Assembly (NCBI RefSeq): GCF_015500095.1
Contig: NZ_CP062983.1
Span: 1,178,001 to 1,242,000, forward strand
DNA length: 64,000 nt
Direction: 5' to 3'
Source: Phototrophicus methaneseepsis
GTDB lineage: Bacteria; Chloroflexota; Anaerolineae; Aggregatilineales; Phototrophicaceae
How positions within the stretch are numbered: the stretch's first letter is position 1; every line of letters begins with the position of its first letter. The notes under the pieces were generated by a model that saw only the letters and a list, made by a program, of their open reading frames with translations, did not search any database and was not told where the DNA came from. The position numbers and the translations under genes are program-made. This document shows, in pieces, positions 18,111 to 26,666 of this stretch.

Positions 18111-18545
18111 ATGCCTAATTTAAGCATCAGTAAGGTCCGGCTCGTTGAAAAAGGCGAGCTGATGACCTGGGCCGCTGCTGAAACATTGGTCGAAGGCAAC
18201 ATCGCTCGCCTGGATGCCAATGGGAAAGCAACTGGCGCCAATGCCACGACAGCAGCCGAAGGCACCTGGGCCGGTATCGTCACAGATGATACACAGCCAG
18301 GTGTTGTCGAAGTTGCTGGCGATGGTTGCTTACTCTATCTGGAAAAAAGCGACGGGACAAATGCCCTCGCGGATATGAACCCAGGGGATCATGTGTACCT
18401 GAGTGACACTGATAAGACCCTGGCCGATGCCACTGGAACGGAAACAATTACAGTCGGCGAAGTGTCGTTCCTGCAGACCTACGGTGGTGGCACAAAGCTC
18501 TTCCGTGTTCGTCGTCAGGTCATTGATCGAGTAGGGGGTGCATAA
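18111..18545 (+). CDS. Head decoration protein (DUF2190-like)
   Basis: A 144-residue, beta-rich protein with LVEGNIARLDANGKATGA, WAGIVTDDTQPG and NPGDHVYLSD, the pattern of small capsid decoration/cement proteins that sit beside the major capsid gene. It would stabilise the expanded head. A ribosome site (GAGG) lies 7 bp before the ATG, and its stop overlaps the capsid start (TAATG). Confidence 0.65.
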   Translation: MPNLSISKVRLVEKGELMTWAAAETLVEGNIARLDANGKATGANATTAAEGTWAGIVTDDTQPGVVEVAGDGCLLYLEKSDGTNALADMNPGDHVYLSDTDKTLADATGTETITVGEVSFLQTYGGGTKLFRVRRQVIDRVGGA

Positions 18546-19648
18546 TGCCTGCAATGATTGGTAATGGTGTCGCTCCGGGCTTCTACAATCTGGAAGATCG
18601 GATGAGCGATACGCTGCAGAGCTTCGGCTATGGCAATGGCTGGAATCTGCTTCAAACCAGCGCGCAAATCCACACGAAGACGATCAATGAAATGTTCCGC
18701 ACCAGCGTCGATCGCGTGACCTGGGCTAAGAATCGGATCCGCGTTGCCGGTGGACGTAAGCCACAGCACCTGGGGCAGAACGACAATCCCAAGCCCCAAC
18801 GCTCAAAAATCACCTATGAAGTGGGGTTACCGCTTCGCATCATCGGTGACAGCCTGGGTGACAATATGTGGTCTCGTGCAGAAACAACCCTTGCGGATCT
18901 GAATGCGGATTACATGGAAATCCAGATGGGCATGGATCAGTGGATGTTCGACAATTTCTTGTCAGCCCTCTTCACAAATTCTTCGTGGGATTATGAAGAC
19001 GACAACGACAAGATTGGGACCGTCAAGGTGATGCCGCTGGCGAATGGTGACAATCAGCTTTACCCGAATACAACGGGTGGTACCGATCAGGCAGATCACT
19101 TTCTCGCTCAGCCGGACGCGATTGATGACGATCACAATCCGTTTGCCGGCGCAGAGGGTATCTACAGTACGCTGAAGGCCCATCCGATCAATGCCGGGGC
19201 GACGATCGTCGTGAAGGTCGCTAAGAATCTTGTCGAGAGCATCAAGCAGCTGGGTGGCTTCAAGGAAAAAGCCGAACTGTACACGATGTATGGGGCTAAC
19301 ACCGATCTGGCATCGAGCATTATTGATGCCTTTGTGGGTTGGGGCAACGAAGCGGTTGGTGTCGTCGATAACTGTGTGATCGTGCGCGCGGATAAGCTGC
19401 CGGATAACTACATGGTTGCTGAAGCCATCGGCGGTACGGTCAAGGCGGTTGCCATGCGTGAACCGAGTAACGCACAGCTGCGCGGCCTGGAAGTCAAACC
19501 GCCGTTCCGCGTATCCTCCAACCTGGAGCAGGTCGATTTCTATCTGCGCTGCGGCTTTGGCGTACAGAATCGCGTCGGTGCTGTGGTGATGCTGATCGGT
19601 GCTGAGTCATACACCCCACCGATTGATTTTAACGGCCCCGTCGTTTAA
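18545..19648 (+). CDS. Major capsid protein (HK97-fold, putative)
   Basis: A 367-residue protein directly after the decoration protein. It has an N-terminal helical arm, the central run FDNFLSALFTNSSWDYED, and a C-terminal beta-rich part (FRVSSNLEQVDFYLRCGFG). Size, position and the lack of any other capsid candidate support the call; sequence alone does not name the subfamily. Translation is coupled to the gene before by TAATG. It is followed by a 115 bp spacer made of tandem duplications. Confidence 0.8.
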   Translation: MPAMIGNGVAPGFYNLEDRMSDTLQSFGYGNGWNLLQTSAQIHTKTINEMFRTSVDRVTWAKNRIRVAGGRKPQHLGQNDNPKPQRSKITYEVGLPLRIIGDSLGDNMWSRAETTLADLNADYMEIQMGMDQWMFDNFLSALFTNSSWDYEDDNDKIGTVKVMPLANGDNQLYPNTTGGTDQADHFLAQPDAIDDDHNPFAGAEGIYSTLKAHPINAGATIVVKVAKNLVESIKQLGGFKEKAELYTMYGANTDLASSIIDAFVGWGNEAVGVVDNCVIVRADKLPDNYMVAEAIGGTVKAVAMREPSNAQLRGLEVKPPFRVSSNLEQVDFYLRCGFGVQNRVGAVVMLIGAESYTPPIDFNGPVV

Positions 19649-19656
19649 GCAATCCG

Positions 19657-19741
19657 GCTAACGATTAAGCTAACGATTAAAGTGAAATATCTAAAGTGAG
19701 TGGTCTCTGATGGCTGCTCACTTTTGATGGCTACTCACTTT
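19657..19741 (+). repeat. Spacer built from successive tandem duplications
   Basis: GCTAACGATTAA occurs twice in tandem (19657-19680, perfect). A looser TAAAGTGA pair follows, then TGATGGCTGCTCACTTT/TGATGGCTACTCACTTT (19708-19741, 16 of 17 match). Almost the whole gap after the capsid gene is made of such pairs and is dense in stop codons. Confidence 0.9.
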
Positions 19742-19763
19742 TGAATCACACAGGAGGTTTTAT

Positions 19764-20228
19764 ATGGCATCTAAAGACGCCATTGCAAAAACAGTCACTC
19801 GTTCGCTGACACGCTTGACTCATGACTGCCAGGTCGTCTCTGAGCACCTGGGGGTTGATATGCCCACGATTCCCATCCATCCACGTTATGGCATTGACCA
19901 CCTGCGCTCAAAACAACTCGAAGCGCTGGCTGACTGGTTGGAGGGCGTTCGAGTCAAGCTGATAGGTGACTCTTACGACATCACACCAGGGGCACAGACG
20001 GCCATGGATGAGCATGGCTTAACCGCCGAGCAGGTCCAGCCGGAGGGTGGCAAGATCACCAAGCGTGACGTCGATGCCTATCTGGAGGCCCACGCTGAAG
20101 CCAATCCGATCGTCGACGATGACTCTGACGATGACTCTAAAGAGGCCGATGAGCTGGCCGATGACGAGTTCGTAGCATCTGAGGACGATGAACCCTCGGA
20201 AGACGTGTCTGAAGAAGGCGAGGAGTAA
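19764..20228 (+). CDS. Prophage head-tail region protein with acidic tail
   Basis: A 154-residue protein. The front two thirds are helical with some basic residues; the last 40 residues are nearly all Asp/Glu/Ser, including a perfect DDDSDDDS duplication (12 bp tandem at DNA level). It has a very strong ribosome site (CAGGAGGTTTTATATG). It lies 115 bp after the capsid gene; a role at the head-tail junction is likely from position. No family is recognised. Confidence 0.6.
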   Translation: MASKDAIAKTVTRSLTRLTHDCQVVSEHLGVDMPTIPIHPRYGIDHLRSKQLEALADWLEGVRVKLIGDSYDITPGAQTAMDEHGLTAEQVQPEGGKITKRDVDAYLEAHAEANPIVDDDSDDDSKEADELADDEFVASEDDEPSEDVSEEGEE

Positions 20229-20234
20229 CCGATT

Positions 20235-20657
20235 ATGGCGCTGGATGGACCCCAACTCAAGCGGGTACGGCGGCTGATCGGGGATCTCTCATTGAGTACC
20301 ACCGTCTATGACGAGGACGGTCTACCGTTAGAGGTGCAGACCGAGCAGGACTTCAGCGATGAAGAGATTCAAGCCGAACACGTCCTACACAACGAAGTTG
20401 TCTCGCTGACGATTGTCCATCTGCTGCGCCAGAGGCGGGGCATGTACTCACATCTGGTTGATCATGCAAGTGATGCCGCTAGCAACTCCGCCAATCAGAA
20501 GTTCCGCAATATCACTGAGCTATTGAAGGCAGCCGAGCGTGCAGCAGTAGCAGAAGGGGTGCTGTCACCGAGCGAGATGACGACCGAATCAAACTCAAGG
20601 ACGCGCATCCGTTCCGGCACCTTCAATTGGGGCATTGATAGTCGTCGCCGTAAATAA
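20235..20657 (+). CDS. Putative head-tail connector protein
   Basis: A 140-residue, mainly helical protein (EEIQAEHVLHNEVVSLTIV, then ITELLKAAERAAVAEG) with an Arg/Ser-rich end. It starts 6 bp after the preceding stop. Size and order (after capsid, before the gp10-like protein) suit a gp6/gp15-type connector. The evidence is positional. Confidence 0.5.
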   Translation: MALDGPQLKRVRRLIGDLSLSTTVYDEDGLPLEVQTEQDFSDEEIQAEHVLHNEVVSLTIVHLLRQRRGMYSHLVDHASDAASNSANQKFRNITELLKAAERAAVAEGVLSPSEMTTESNSRTRIRSGTFNWGIDSRRRK

Positions 20658-20688
20658 GGTCGCCGTAAATAAGGTTGCCTTAAATAAG
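20644..20688 (+). repeat. Three tandem 15-mers repeating a gene's 3' end and stop
   Basis: GTCGCCGTAAATAAG is present twice perfectly, then GTTGCCTTAAATAAG. The first copy holds the last codons and TAA stop of the upstream gene; the other two copies repeat that stop in the same frame because the period is 15. Confidence 0.95.
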
Positions 20689-20722
20689 GCTTCAGTAACG
20701 AGATGAAATGTCGAGGTGAAAT

Positions 20723-21199
20723 ATGGCAGGGCCTTCCATCGTGGTGGGTGGCGACATCGACGCTCTCAACAAGAAATTGAATCAAATCAAGGCCATCGCA
20801 AAAAGGCCACATGAACATGTGAAGCCGGAGACCCGGAAGAAATTCCTTGTGCGCGTGCGTTACACCATTGGCCGATATCCCGGCGCCGTTCGTTATCCCA
20901 TTGAATGGGACAGCGAGAAGCAGCGCCGCGCTTATTTCGCCAGTAATGGCTTTGGTGGTGGCATTCCCTATCGCCGGTCGCGCAACTTTGACCGGCAGTG
21001 GGCCGAAGAAGCCAAGGACAGCACCTTTACTTTCAAGAACAGAAGCCCAAGATCCAGCTTCATCGTCGGTGAGGATCAGCAGCCCTTCCACGCCAACACG
21101 GGGTGGGTGACGGCAGCAGATAAAGAGCCAGAGTTGATCGATACGTTTACTCAAATGGCAGGCGACGATGTCTTTGAGGCGATCCGCACGGAGTTTTAG
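20723..21199 (+). CDS. Putative head-tail joining protein (HK97 gp10-like)
   Basis: A 158-residue, basic protein. It carries the pattern YPIEWDSEKQRRAYFASNG and GGGIPYRRSRNFDRQW, seen in gp10-like phage tail-completion proteins. It probably caps the tail or joins it to the head. It is placed between connector and tail terminator candidates. Both the pattern and the context support the role. Confidence 0.65.
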   Translation: MAGPSIVVGGDIDALNKKLNQIKAIAKRPHEHVKPETRKKFLVRVRYTIGRYPGAVRYPIEWDSEKQRRAYFASNGFGGGIPYRRSRNFDRQWAEEAKDSTFTFKNRSPRSSFIVGEDQQPFHANTGWVTAADKEPELIDTFTQMAGDDVFEAIRTEF

Positions 21200-21214
21200 A
21201 GCAGAGTTTGAACT

Positions 21215-21691
21215 ATGTCACAGAATGCAACATCAGATGACATCACGAAGCGCCTGGCCGCTGTGGCGGGAGAGGTCGAAGGCATCAAAGCGGGCATCAT
21301 TGGTGAGCCAAAAGGGGCACTCCCAGACGACTTGCTGCCTTGTCTGCTCGTTCATCCCCGCGATGAAAAAGTGAGTGGTTTCACATTTCGAGTGGATCAG
21401 CGGATCACGCCTTTTTATTTGGACATCCTCATCCTGCGCGTGACGCATACCAGCGCTGCGCTCGTCTCAGATGAGCTTGCGCTTGTGCTGCCTTATCGAG
21501 AGCGCGTCATCAGCTACTTTAGAAGCAATCCCAAACTGAAGAAAGCCGACACAGGCGTCGTGTATACATTCCGGCTCACCAACGGCGGCCAGCCTGGGCA
21601 TAAGACTGTGACGCGCAGCGACAAAAACGAACAGTATCTTGGCTTACGCTTCGAAGCCGAAGCCGTTACTTATCACACGAGGTCATCATGA
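21215..21691 (+). CDS. Putative tail terminator/completion protein
   Basis: A 158-residue alpha/beta protein (LLVHPRDEKVSGFTFRVDQR, then ILILRVTHTSAALVSDELAL and a C-terminal FRLTNGG...FEAEAVTYH). The mix of an N-terminal helix and beta strands, and the position just before the tail tube gene block, fit a tail terminator that stops tube growth. Its TGA overlaps the next ATG (ATGA). Confidence 0.5.
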   Translation: MSQNATSDDITKRLAAVAGEVEGIKAGIIGEPKGALPDDLLPCLLVHPRDEKVSGFTFRVDQRITPFYLDILILRVTHTSAALVSDELALVLPYRERVISYFRSNPKLKKADTGVVYTFRLTNGGQPGHKTVTRSDKNEQYLGLRFEAEAVTYHTRSS

Positions 21692-22332
21692 AAGTAGAAC
21701 ATGCACCCTGGTATCGGTTGCAGAAGAATATCATCGCGTCCACATACATCCCCGGCATTCGGCGCGTGAATCAGCGGCGTTGGGCCGGTGACCTGGTGCC
21801 GGATCAATGGTTCGCACAGTGCCAGCCCTATGAGTTCGACTATCTGCTCCTGAGCGAAGAACAGCAGGGCGCTGGCGTCATGGTGCCCACAGATCCCACA
21901 CCCGACGAATTAGAAGTTTTGTATCTGCTGTTTCCGGCGGCTTTCGATGTGCCACCCCAGGCGGGTGACAAGCAGTATGCACGCGCCAACTGGATCAAGG
22001 TGCACCAGAGCTTCTACCTACCGACAACAATTGACGGTATCGGCATGCAGGGAGACCTTGTTGAAGCGCCTGAGAATGGCTTCCGAATTGTGCCGGGACG
22101 GTATCTTGAAGCGATCGGGGATACGGCTTATATGCTGGCGCAAACGAGCCGGTGGGGTCTATTTGAAGAGACGACGCTCCCCACACAGCGCCAGCAGGAG
22201 CTTCTGCAAATCTGGCCGACAGCCCTGGGTGAATCTTCACTGGGTGAATCCTCATCCGACAGTGTCACAGCTTTTGAAGCGGCTCAGCCTGAATCCGAAG
22301 AACTTCTATCTGAGGACGGCTCGGACGTCTAA
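21688..22332 (+). CDS. Hypothetical prophage tail-region protein
   Basis: A 214-residue protein, translationally coupled to the gene before (ATGA). It is aromatic-rich (WYRLQKNIIASTYIPGIRR) with a Ser/Glu-rich tail containing a tandem GESSLGESS (15 bp DNA duplication near 22229-22258). No family is recognised. It is conserved in place between the tail terminator and tail tube candidates. Confidence 0.5.
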   Translation: MKVEHAPWYRLQKNIIASTYIPGIRRVNQRRWAGDLVPDQWFAQCQPYEFDYLLLSEEQQGAGVMVPTDPTPDELEVLYLLFPAAFDVPPQAGDKQYARANWIKVHQSFYLPTTIDGIGMQGDLVEAPENGFRIVPGRYLEAIGDTAYMLAQTSRWGLFEETTLPTQRQQELLQIWPTALGESSLGESSSDSVTAFEAAQPESEELLSEDGSDV

Positions 22333-22360
22333 GGGCGAACGCTGAATAGAATCATTCAAT

Positions 22361-22384
22361 ATGGCGAACAGAATGGAGAACAGA
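22361..22384 (+). repeat. Tandem 12-mer carrying the ribosome site of the tail tube gene
   Basis: ATGGCGAACAGA and ATGGAGAACAGA adjoin (11 of 12 match). The second copy supplies the GGAG in front of the ATG at 22386. Confidence 0.75.
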
Positions 22385-22385
22385 A

Positions 22386-22841
22386 ATGCCTACGATTGAG
22401 TTTACTTCGCAAGATGAGGTCATCATCGAACTTGAGAATGCCAGTGGCCTCATGATCGATGTCAGCGATTCTGTGGGGGCTTGCCGCATCAATGTGAGCA
22501 ACAGCGTCGGACGAAATGCTGTCTTTGGGCGGCGTCTCAGCCCGACGACAGAAGGCACAAGCACGATGAGCGGCTCGCTGACGGCCTACGAGAGCATTTA
22601 CACAAACAGCGCGCACAACATCCTCATGGATTGGCTTGTGAGCGACCTGACAAAGAAACCCGGCCTGCGGGACATCACGTTCTATTCACCCAACCAGGAT
22701 ATCGGCAGCTTCCGACATGATGTCTCGATGCGCGGCACATCATATGACCTGCTGAGTAAGACAGCAGGCGGCGACGGAACCGCCCCAGGGCATGAACTGT
22801 CCTTGGAAGTCCACGATTACAGCTACGCAATTATTACTTAG
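22386..22841 (+). CDS. Putative major tail tube protein
   Basis: A 151-residue, beta-rich protein (IEFTSQDEVIIELENASGL at the start, HELSLEVHDYSYAI at the end) with the small two-sheet look of tail tube subunits. It lies upstream of the chaperone and tape measure genes, where the tube gene is expected. Ribosome site GGAGAACAGAAATG. No direct family match is recalled. Confidence 0.55.
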   Translation: MPTIEFTSQDEVIIELENASGLMIDVSDSVGACRINVSNSVGRNAVFGRRLSPTTEGTSTMSGSLTAYESIYTNSAHNILMDWLVSDLTKKPGLRDITFYSPNQDIGSFRHDVSMRGTSYDLLSKTAGGDGTAPGHELSLEVHDYSYAIIT

Positions 22842-22851
22842 GGGTGTTGTC

Positions 22852-23256
22852 ATGACTGCAATCACTGTGGGTACCGTCCAGGCGGGTCTTGGCGCAAGGG
22901 TCAGCCATGCGCGCAATGGCGAGGCTGTCGCAGCCGGCAAAGCGATCTATCTGGATGCGACGGATATGAACCGGGCCAAGCTTGCCGATCCGGCTGCCGA
23001 AGCCTCCGCACAACTGGCAGGCTTCACCGTCGCCGGTGGGGCAGATGAAGGTTACTGCGCGTATGTGTCAGAAGGCGTTGTCATCTTCAGTGGCAGCCCA
23101 CTGACAAAAGGCACCTGGTATGCCCTCAGCCCGACACCCGGTGGCATTGGGCCGCTGAGCGATCTGGATACAGGCGATTACCCGACGCTGTGCGGTTACG
23201 CCCTGGATAGTGACCGGCTCTACGTGCGCCGGGTGATCCCGACCGTCAGCCTGTAA
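22852..23256 (+). CDS. Decoration-like protein within the tail module
   Basis: A 134-residue, Gly/Ala-rich beta protein: GEAVAAGKAIYLDATDMNRAK, EGVVIFSGSPLTKGTWYALS, CGYALDSDRLYVRRVIP. It resembles the DUF2190-type capsid cement fold, like the product at 18111, yet sits between tail tube and chaperone. The ATG at 22852 is chosen (GGGGTGTTGTCATG) over an earlier in-frame ATG at 22792. It may decorate the tail tube or act with the head from a distance. Confidence 0.5.
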   Translation: MTAITVGTVQAGLGARVSHARNGEAVAAGKAIYLDATDMNRAKLADPAAEASAQLAGFTVAGGADEGYCAYVSEGVVIFSGSPLTKGTWYALSPTPGGIGPLSDLDTGDYPTLCGYALDSDRLYVRRVIPTVSL

Positions 23257-23344
23257 TTCAACTTCTAATTCGTTCACCTGAATACACAAACCAGTCTATT
23301 CCACCAGTTCATTTCAATCGTCCATTCCAAAGGAATCACGCATT

Positions 23345-23887
23345 ATGCAGCTGACACTCGGCAGCCTGAAGGCTTCGACCTTCACGGCACGCATTACTTA
23401 TCCAGATGGCACGCCCTTGCTCTATGACAAGGGCCAGCCGGTCGAATACATCACATTGGGGTCACTCTCATGGATCGAATGGGAAGAAGCCGCCATCGGG
23501 GTCGAGCGGCCTAAACCGCCGACAATCAAGCGGATGGTGAATAACAAGCCGACGAACATGGAAGACAAAGACGACCCGCAATATCGTCACGAGCTGTCGT
23601 TATACAACGACCGCATCGCCATGAACCGGCTGGCACTGGCAATGGCAAAAGAAGGCAGCAGCTTCTGCGAGCTGATGAGCACCCTGACGCCCAAGCAGCG
23701 CGTGGACATGCTGCTGCAATCGGATCGGGCGGTGGTGCAGGGGCTTTTCAATGCCCTGGCGACGTATACGCTCGGCCCGCGTGCCGTCGTCGGCGTTGAG
23801 GAGGAAGCTCGTCAGGCTGCTGAGGCCTTTCAACGCGTACCAGAAACGACTGGCGCGGATTTTGTTCCGTTGGAAACTGACGCTTAA
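23345..23887 (+). CDS. Tail assembly chaperone, short form (gpG-like)
   Basis: A 180-residue protein located right before the tape measure gene. It has an N-terminal beta part (LTLGSLKASTFTARITYPDG) and a helical body (EWEEAAIGVERPKPPTIKR). Siphovirus tail chaperones at this spot are made as a short form and a frameshifted long form. Here a second open frame (+1, equal to -2) overlaps its 3' end from 23676 and runs to 24056. The ribosome site is AAAGGAATCACGCATTATG. Confidence 0.65.
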   Translation: MQLTLGSLKASTFTARITYPDGTPLLYDKGQPVEYITLGSLSWIEWEEAAIGVERPKPPTIKRMVNNKPTNMEDKDDPQYRHELSLYNDRIAMNRLALAMAKEGSSFCELMSTLTPKQRVDMLLQSDRAVVQGLFNALATYTLGPRAVVGVEEEARQAAEAFQRVPETTGADFVPLETDA

Positions 23888-24056
23888 GGATTGGCAGCAG
23901 CTCAGCGCGGAGGACAAGCTGTTTTACTTCGGCGCGGATTACCACATACAGAGCCAGCTCGATGTGCTCTACAACCGCACCCTGAAAGCCCATCGAGAAG
24001 GCAAGTTGAACATCGGCACGCGAGATGCCCTGATGGCGCTTGGCTACTACTTTTAG
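23751..24056 (+). CDS. Frameshift extension of the tail chaperone (gpGT-like C-part)
   Basis: This frame is +1 (or -2) to the gene at 23345 and stop-free from 23676 to 24056. The convincing protein part begins near 23850 (FRWKLTLKDWQQLSAEDKLF, FGADYHIQSQLDVLYNRTL, GTRDALMALGYYF). No ATG with a ribosome site precedes that part; the ATG at 23751 lies deep in the upstream gene. It is therefore most likely made only by ribosomal frameshifting, as the long chaperone form that recruits tape measure protein. An internal Shine-Dalgarno-like GAGGAGGAA (23798-23806) lies in the overlap and could stimulate the shift. The exact slip site is not clear. Confidence 0.6.
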   Translation: MPWRRIRSARVPSSALRRKLVRLLRPFNAYQKRLARILFRWKLTLKDWQQLSAEDKLFYFGADYHIQSQLDVLYNRTLKAHREGKLNIGTRDALMALGYYF

Positions 24057-24069
24057 TTCGACTTCTCGT

Positions 24070-24165
24070 TTGAGTGAAGTTCGCTGTTGAGTGCAGTTCG
24101 CTGCCTTCAATTGCTTGCACTTCTAATCCGACTTCTCGTTCCGACTTCTCATTTGACTTCTCGTT
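24070..24165 (+). repeat. Two blocks of short tandem repeats before the tape measure gene
   Basis: TTGAGTGAAGTTCGCTG/TTGAGTGCAGTTCGCTG (24070-24103, 16 of 17) is followed by CCGACTTCTCGTT, CCGACTTCTCATT and TGACTTCTCGTT (24128-24165). The related ACTTCTCGTT also follows the stop codon at 24054-24056. The 121 bp gap is nearly all repeats. Confidence 0.9.
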
Positions 24166-24177
24166 AGGACGTTTCCT

Positions 24178-26604
24178 GTGGCTGAATACGTGATAGATAT
24201 CGTCATCAAAGGGCAAGATGGCATATCCAAAGAGATGAGTAACGTCCAACGGCAGATCCAGAGCCTGAGCAGCAACGCCCAAGCCGGTACGCCCAAGGTG
24301 CGTGGCTTCACATCTGCTCAGGAAGATCTGTCCCTGAAGAGCCGCTTCCTGGGGATGGATGTCGGCATGGCCGCCAGCGCGGTCACGGGCTTCGTCGGGG
24401 GTCTGGCCGCCAACAAGGTGATTGAGTGGACATCCCGGATGAATGAAATGGGGATGTCGGCGCGGGCAACAGACAATATCTACCAGGAGCTCGTCGCCAA
24501 TACGGAGAGCTACACCGAGAGCGCTGACGAGCTCATGATGCGTTTGCGAGACACCACGCGCGGCATCGTGGATGACACAAGCTTGCAGGCCGGTGCCAAT
24601 AAGATGATCCAGATGGGGCTTGCGCAGAATGAGGACGAGCTGCAGCGCCTGATCGGGATGGCTGTCGATCTGCGCGATGCCGAAACCAGCGCGAGCGATG
24701 CCATCAATGACTTCTCCCTGATGCTCTCCAACCAGAGCATTCAACGCCTGGATAACTTCGGCATCAGCAGCGCCAGGGTCCGCGACCGCATCGAAGAGCT
24801 TCTCGCCTCCGGAGAAGCGCTGGATCGCTCGCAAGCCTTTACGATGGCCGTGATGGAAGAAGGTCAGGTGGCTGTCGATCGGTTGGGAACGGCGCTGGAT
24901 GACAACGCGACGGCTGTCGAGCGGTGGGGTGTGCGCTTCCAGAATGTCACATCGTCGATTGCTGTCGGCATCAGCGATGTGATCGAAGGGGTTGCCGGGA
25001 CCACAGAAGCCATCCTGGGCTTGAATCGCATCCAGGCCAATCCACAGATTCAGGCCAGCGTCGAAAGCGGCCTGACGAATCTGGCATATGACAATCCGCT
25101 CATCACAGACGACATCGCTTACAACCTGACGAAGATGATGCAGGACGACCCGCAGCGCCTGGAAGCCTTCGCGCGCATGTGGTCGCAGAGCAGTGACGAA
25201 CTGCAACGGCGCATCATTGATCAGTCCGATCCTTATGTGAATGACTTCTTGTCGGATCTGTTCGGCAGTGTGCTCTATACAGGCCATTTCAACGGGGATG
25301 TCACCGAGCTATTCGATGTCGCCATGCAGCCCATCATCACAAAACAGCAGGCTCAGGATGCGACCGAAGCGGCAGAAGCGGCAGAACGTCACCAGCGCGC
25401 TGTGGAGCGCATGCAGGCCGTCATGTCCGGCGCGCATGGCCTCGTCGATGGGGCCAGGCTCATCGCGATTGCCTTCTCAGATGCGGCCCTCGAAGCGCGC
25501 GACGTCGCCTTGCAAACTGAGAGCTTCAACAGCAGCTATGAAAGCTTCATCGGGACGCTGTCCAATGCGCCGGAGATACAATCCATCGCCGGTCAGGCGA
25601 TCTTCGATCCGTCTGCGGTTGGGCCGATTGAAGCGAGCGTTGAAGCGCTTGAGCGGCGCTATGAGCGCATGCAGCAGCTGGCTGAAGAGACGGACTATAT
25701 CTCAGATGACGACCTGGAGACGATGCAGCGCCTCGTCGAGCAGGCGCAAGCCTACCGCGACAATGTGCAGGATGCCGCCAATACCTTTGCCAACATGAAT
25801 CTGTCGCAGATCTTCGGCCAGACGAATGGGGGCCGCCAGGGCGAATTCTGGGACATGATCCTTGAAGACATCCAAGGCTATGGCGATGAAGACCTTTACA
25901 ACTCGGCGCTGGATCAGGCCAATCTGGCAACAGGCCGCGAGACGGAAGCCAGCCGCGCCTTTGAGGATGAACTGAGCGACATCATCGCCAAAATCTATGA
26001 GGAGCAGGGCTTCGAAGCGGCTGCCGATGCGGAAGAGCGGACACGGCTGGCTTATGAGCAGGGCCTCCTGGCGGGCATGAGCGTCGGCGATGCGACCGAA
26101 GCCGCACGGCAGGCAGTGGGCTATCGCCTGGGTGGAGGGGGCGGCGGGACTTTCACAATCAATCCGGGCGATGTGCCGGGTCAGGTGGCGGCAGAAAATG
26201 GCCTCACAATTGATCAACTGCTGGGCCTCACCGGGGCACAGAGCGCCTATACCCTGCCAACGGGCACGTTTAATCTGCCCGGTGGCGAGCTGGTGCCGCT
26301 TGAAGACCTGGAGATCGGCGTCGAGCACACCGATGAGATGGCGGCCAACTTTGGTGAGATGGCCGAGACCGATATGGCCCCGCTGGCAACGCGCTTTGAT
26401 GAGATCGACGAGAAGGCTTCAAACATCTATGACACGATCGCCGAGCTGGATGGCCTGGAAGTCACACCGGTGATCAAGTTCAAGATGGATACGAGCAATC
26501 TGAATGACTGGATGCGCTATCTCCTGATGAATGCCGTCACGGATAACGGCGGTGTGGTCCCTGGCGAAGATCCGCGCCGACGCGTCACGGTTAATGGACG
26601 TTAG
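24178..26604 (+). CDS. Tail tape measure protein
   Basis: An 808-residue protein starting at GTG. It is long, helical and Ala/Glu/Gln-rich, starting with YVIDIVIKGQDGISKEMSNV, a typical tape measure opening, with a hydrophobic segment near 62-80 (MAASAVTGFVGGLAANKV) and coiled-coil stretches through residue ~600. A glycine-rich hinge (RLGGGGGGTFT) follows. It sets tail length and is ejected with DNA. With the rule of about 0.15 nm per residue the tail would be about 120 nm, an inference. It follows the chaperone genes as usual in siphoviruses. Confidence 0.82.
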   Translation: MAEYVIDIVIKGQDGISKEMSNVQRQIQSLSSNAQAGTPKVRGFTSAQEDLSLKSRFLGMDVGMAASAVTGFVGGLAANKVIEWTSRMNEMGMSARATDNIYQELVANTESYTESADELMMRLRDTTRGIVDDTSLQAGANKMIQMGLAQNEDELQRLIGMAVDLRDAETSASDAINDFSLMLSNQSIQRLDNFGISSARVRDRIEELLASGEALDRSQAFTMAVMEEGQVAVDRLGTALDDNATAVERWGVRFQNVTSSIAVGISDVIEGVAGTTEAILGLNRIQANPQIQASVESGLTNLAYDNPLITDDIAYNLTKMMQDDPQRLEAFARMWSQSSDELQRRIIDQSDPYVNDFLSDLFGSVLYTGHFNGDVTELFDVAMQPIITKQQAQDATEAAEAAERHQRAVERMQAVMSGAHGLVDGARLIAIAFSDAALEARDVALQTESFNSSYESFIGTLSNAPEIQSIAGQAIFDPSAVGPIEASVEALERRYERMQQLAEETDYISDDDLETMQRLVEQAQAYRDNVQDAANTFANMNLSQIFGQTNGGRQGEFWDMILEDIQGYGDEDLYNSALDQANLATGRETEASRAFEDELSDIIAKIYEEQGFEAAADAEERTRLAYEQGLLAGMSVGDATEAARQAVGYRLGGGGGGTFTINPGDVPGQVAAENGLTIDQLLGLTGAQSAYTLPTGTFNLPGGELVPLEDLEIGVEHTDEMAANFGEMAETDMAPLATRFDEIDEKASNIYDTIAELDGLEVTPVIKFKMDTSNLNDWMRYLLMNAVTDNGGVVPGEDPRRRVTVNGR

Positions 26605-26616
26605 TCGTCATAGGTC

Positions 26617-26648
26617 GTGATCTGCTTGGTGAGTGGTGATCTGCTTGG
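26617..26648 (+). repeat. Repeated 13-mer after the tape measure stop
   Basis: GTGATCTGCTTGG occurs at 26617-26629 and 26636-26648, perfect copies with a period of 19. Confidence 0.8.
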
Positions 26649-26666
26649 AAATCTGAAAGGGAACGT

